From Membranipora membranacea (taxonomy: Eukaryota > Bryozoa > Gymnolaemata > Cheilostomatida > Membraniporidae), in contig OU612072.1 in assembly GCA_914767715.1 (NCBI GenBank), positions 556,001-620,000 of the forward strand: a stretch of 64,000 bases of DNA. The letters are read 5' to 3'. Shown here piece by piece: positions 59,001 to 62,000 of the stretch. The notes below the pieces were generated by a model. The model did no database searches. It saw nothing but the letters and a program-made list of their open reading frames with translations, and was not told where the DNA came from. How positions within the stretch are numbered: the stretch's first letter is position 1; every line of letters begins with the position of its first letter. A program made the position numbers and the translations under genes.

Positions 59001-62000
59001 TGTGAGGCCTTTCTTTCTTGTGACTCTCATACCTATGAGCCACTCCTGGCAAGTTTCCAATGTCCTGTGGCGCTTTTGGAAGTCCTGCAGCGCATGCAGC
59101 ATCATGTCCATGTTGACCACAAAGTTTCCCACACCCTTAGCCTCATTGCCGTTATTTGACTGCTCTAAACTTTGTTCTTTGCAGATTGCGCGAGGCCGAA
59201 GAACTCTCATACCAGCATTCTCTCCTCGAGCTGTTCTCGCCACCAGACGTCTGCAAACAGAAAACCAGCAGATGACAGTCTTCATTCATATATATTTGTA
59301 TATATATATATATTAGCTTGTGTATGTGACTACACCCGTTAAGAATGAATAAAAACTGGTCAAAGCCAATAAAACATCAGTTTCATGCATCAAGTCAAGC
59401 TCACCCATTTTTCTCCTCAATGATACGCCTATATTGGCTGCTCTCGAGTCTCACCGTCCTGCGGATGCATTGTGGGCTAAACACTTGTGTCGCTATTCTA
59501 TCATCTCCTGGCTGAAAACCCCTAAGTTTATTTGCGATTCGATTTTTATTTAAACGTGGCATGATTATAGACAAGCTACCTTGCAGTCGAAACGCATTCT
59601 TACATATTTTGCGGTATTCTTGGTATTCTAATGGCTCACGCAAACCACGGTTACCCGTAAATGGGAGTTGCTTGCTCGGGTATCAAGAGCAGGCAACTCC
59701 TTACGTGGTAAAGGCAAAATATATATTGAAACATACATGGTAGAGTCTGCTGTTGACCTCAGTATTACTTTTTTCCAAATAGGTTTCCGAATGAAGGCAC
59801 GTTGTAACCGAGAGAGCAGTTATCAGATGGTCATATTTCCGAAACTACTGAAAATAGATGGCTGAAAAAGTAAGCGAATACTCATGGAATGCCTGTGTCT
59901 AAAACATGTCTGGACATGCCTGTAATGCCTTGATCGTCATAAAATCCCGGTTTCTTGTAGGATACATGCCGTAGCTCACTAGGACAGCATATTTATGTCA
60001 TTGGCAATCGCCATGCTCACTATTGGGTAATACACCTGTAATTAGGTGAAGGTCAACTTGTTGCACCCATCCTCCAAAATAAAATGACTAGTAATCTGAC
60101 GAAAAATCAGGAGCCAGGCAAGTTGATAGTACTGCAGTCAGTAATATTGAGGCATGAAAATGTTGCCTGTTGTATTTTCAATTGAAATTTTGGTGATTTG
60201 AGGTTTTAAATAATTTTAGCAAAATCAATTTGGGGCGCTTTATGCAGACAAGTCAGTTGAGGCAAAATTAGCTGGAAAACCTGTAAAAATGCACTTTCTC
60301 CGTTTGATTGGATGGATGGATGGATTTTATTACTATCACTGACAGCATTATTAAAAGAAAAAATGAGTCACGAAATACAGTGTAATTGCTGGCACTTTGA
60401 ATCAGCAAGAAAAAGCGAAGACACTTGGAATAAAAAATCAAATCTCTGTCTAAAAAAGTATTTCGATTAAAATAAGAGTGATATGACGCAGAAAACAGTC
60501 TCTCCCCAGTGAGCTTCTATGTTTTACTGTACGGTATCTGCCAGATGGACATTTACTCAACAAATCATTGATGAAATGATCCTCATCGTGAATATAGCGT
60601 AAGGCCAGTGTTCGTGTCTGATTGTCCATCATGGTAAAAATATCGGGATGTTCAATGCCTAACTTAATAGCGTCCTTGAAAATTTTACACAGGGGTTGCT
60701 TGTCAGCAGCATACAAGCTTTTAAAAAATAATGGGTAAGCAATAGGAGATTCGTGATGCAATAAAACTTTTAAAAAGCATATTTGATAGTGATTTGAGCG
60801 CCGAAAAAATCTGACAACTGATTTCCTTTCAATACTCTCAAGTATGTCAGAGCAGAAGCAGACCATCGTTTTGAGTGGTCTGGTTAAAGAATTGAAAGAA
60901 GCTGAAGCAGGCTTTTGGAGGTGAGAAGTCAACATAATTTGCATGTAAAGCAATGGGGAAATAAATAGAGGTGTTGGACCTTTTTGTCCCCTATTTAAGA
61001 GAGAGATGAGTCTTCTATCTCCTATTTCAGAGAGAGATGAGTTTTTCTCTCTCCTATGTTAGAGAGAGATGAGTTATTGTCCCCTATTAAAGAGAGAGAT
61101 GACCTGTATCTGAGGAACGCTGATTTATCCTCAAAGTTTGAGAAAGCTAAGATGGAGCTGAAGTCTGTACAAGCTGACTATGAGCAGGAGAAGACAACTC
61201 ACCTGTCTGCCGTACATTCTTACGGTGAGTTAGTGAGTGCAGGGAGGGTAGGTGGTTAGTGCTCGCTTTGATAATGTTTGTTGCTCCCCTTCCTCTGGTC
61301 ACTGCTGAGTGACCAGTGGAAGAGAGCAACTCCAAATGCAGGCAAATGGACCTAACTTGCTCCAATGTCGATGCTACCAGTTATTCAGGCCTGAATCTAG
61401 TGGGAGAACAACTCACTCAACTCGAGTCTGAACAACTAGACCATGAAACGTGTACTTTAGTTAGCAGATAAACATCGCTGCTAGCTATGACTTGGTCTAT
61501 TTGAGATTATATGTAAGCAGGCTAAACACATTCCTATCTGTGAGTACTATGTGAGAGTAAATTAATAGAATGAATTATTGAGATGGAGGCTTCATATAGT
61601 AGTTAGTATACAAAAGTATGTCTGGGTGTCAATATACATTTTGTATGTAACATAGTCTGCTGAGGGTGGGGGGTGTCCCTGACCCTCCCTCCGCTTACCA
61701 GTCTGCTCAGGGTGGGGGATGTCCCCAACCCTCCCTCCCCTCACCAGTCTGCTGCACAGATATATAATACTGATATGATTGCTTATAGTAGAGTGATATA
61801 CTACTTCTGTAAGGAGGATATGATTCCTGGCTATCAGTTCTCTAGTTTTTTTGGTTGAACTATATAGTATCAGTGCTTGTGCAACATGGAAATTTTCCCA
61901 GATTAATGTCACATATTGATAGTTGAAATGAGACATGTTAACTCAGCTGTATTCTTAATATTCACTGAACTGACCCATTGCCTCCTAATGACGTATATAT

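Larger units (their letters stand above)
56177..60980. mobile_element. 4.8-kb composite HNH/Mutator element with 469-bp terminal direct repeats
   Basis: It is bounded by direct repeats 56177-56645 and 60026-60980 (the latter enlarged by a LINE insert). They start GGTAATACACCT and end AGGTGTTGGACC, so each repeat itself has imperfect inverted tips (GGTnnnACACCT). The flanks on both outer sides belong to the same 31-bp array, with one unit split between GAGTTA and TTGTCCCC. This indicates one insertion event of the whole block. The interior (56646-60025) carries an HNH gene on plus and a Mutator-like transposase on minus. It also has its own weak terminal inversion (AATAGTGGCAT on the left, ATGCTCACTATT on the right). 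It could be an LTR-like DNA transposon, a composite of two MITEs around an autonomous element, or the result of nested insertion and recombination. Confidence 0.75.

Noticed and set aside
61317-61449. Additional exon of the coiled-coil gene
   Set aside because: Composition and acceptor are plausible, but the only workable donor leaves phase 2 while the next exon needs phase 1, and exon 61224 joins 63880 perfectly without it.
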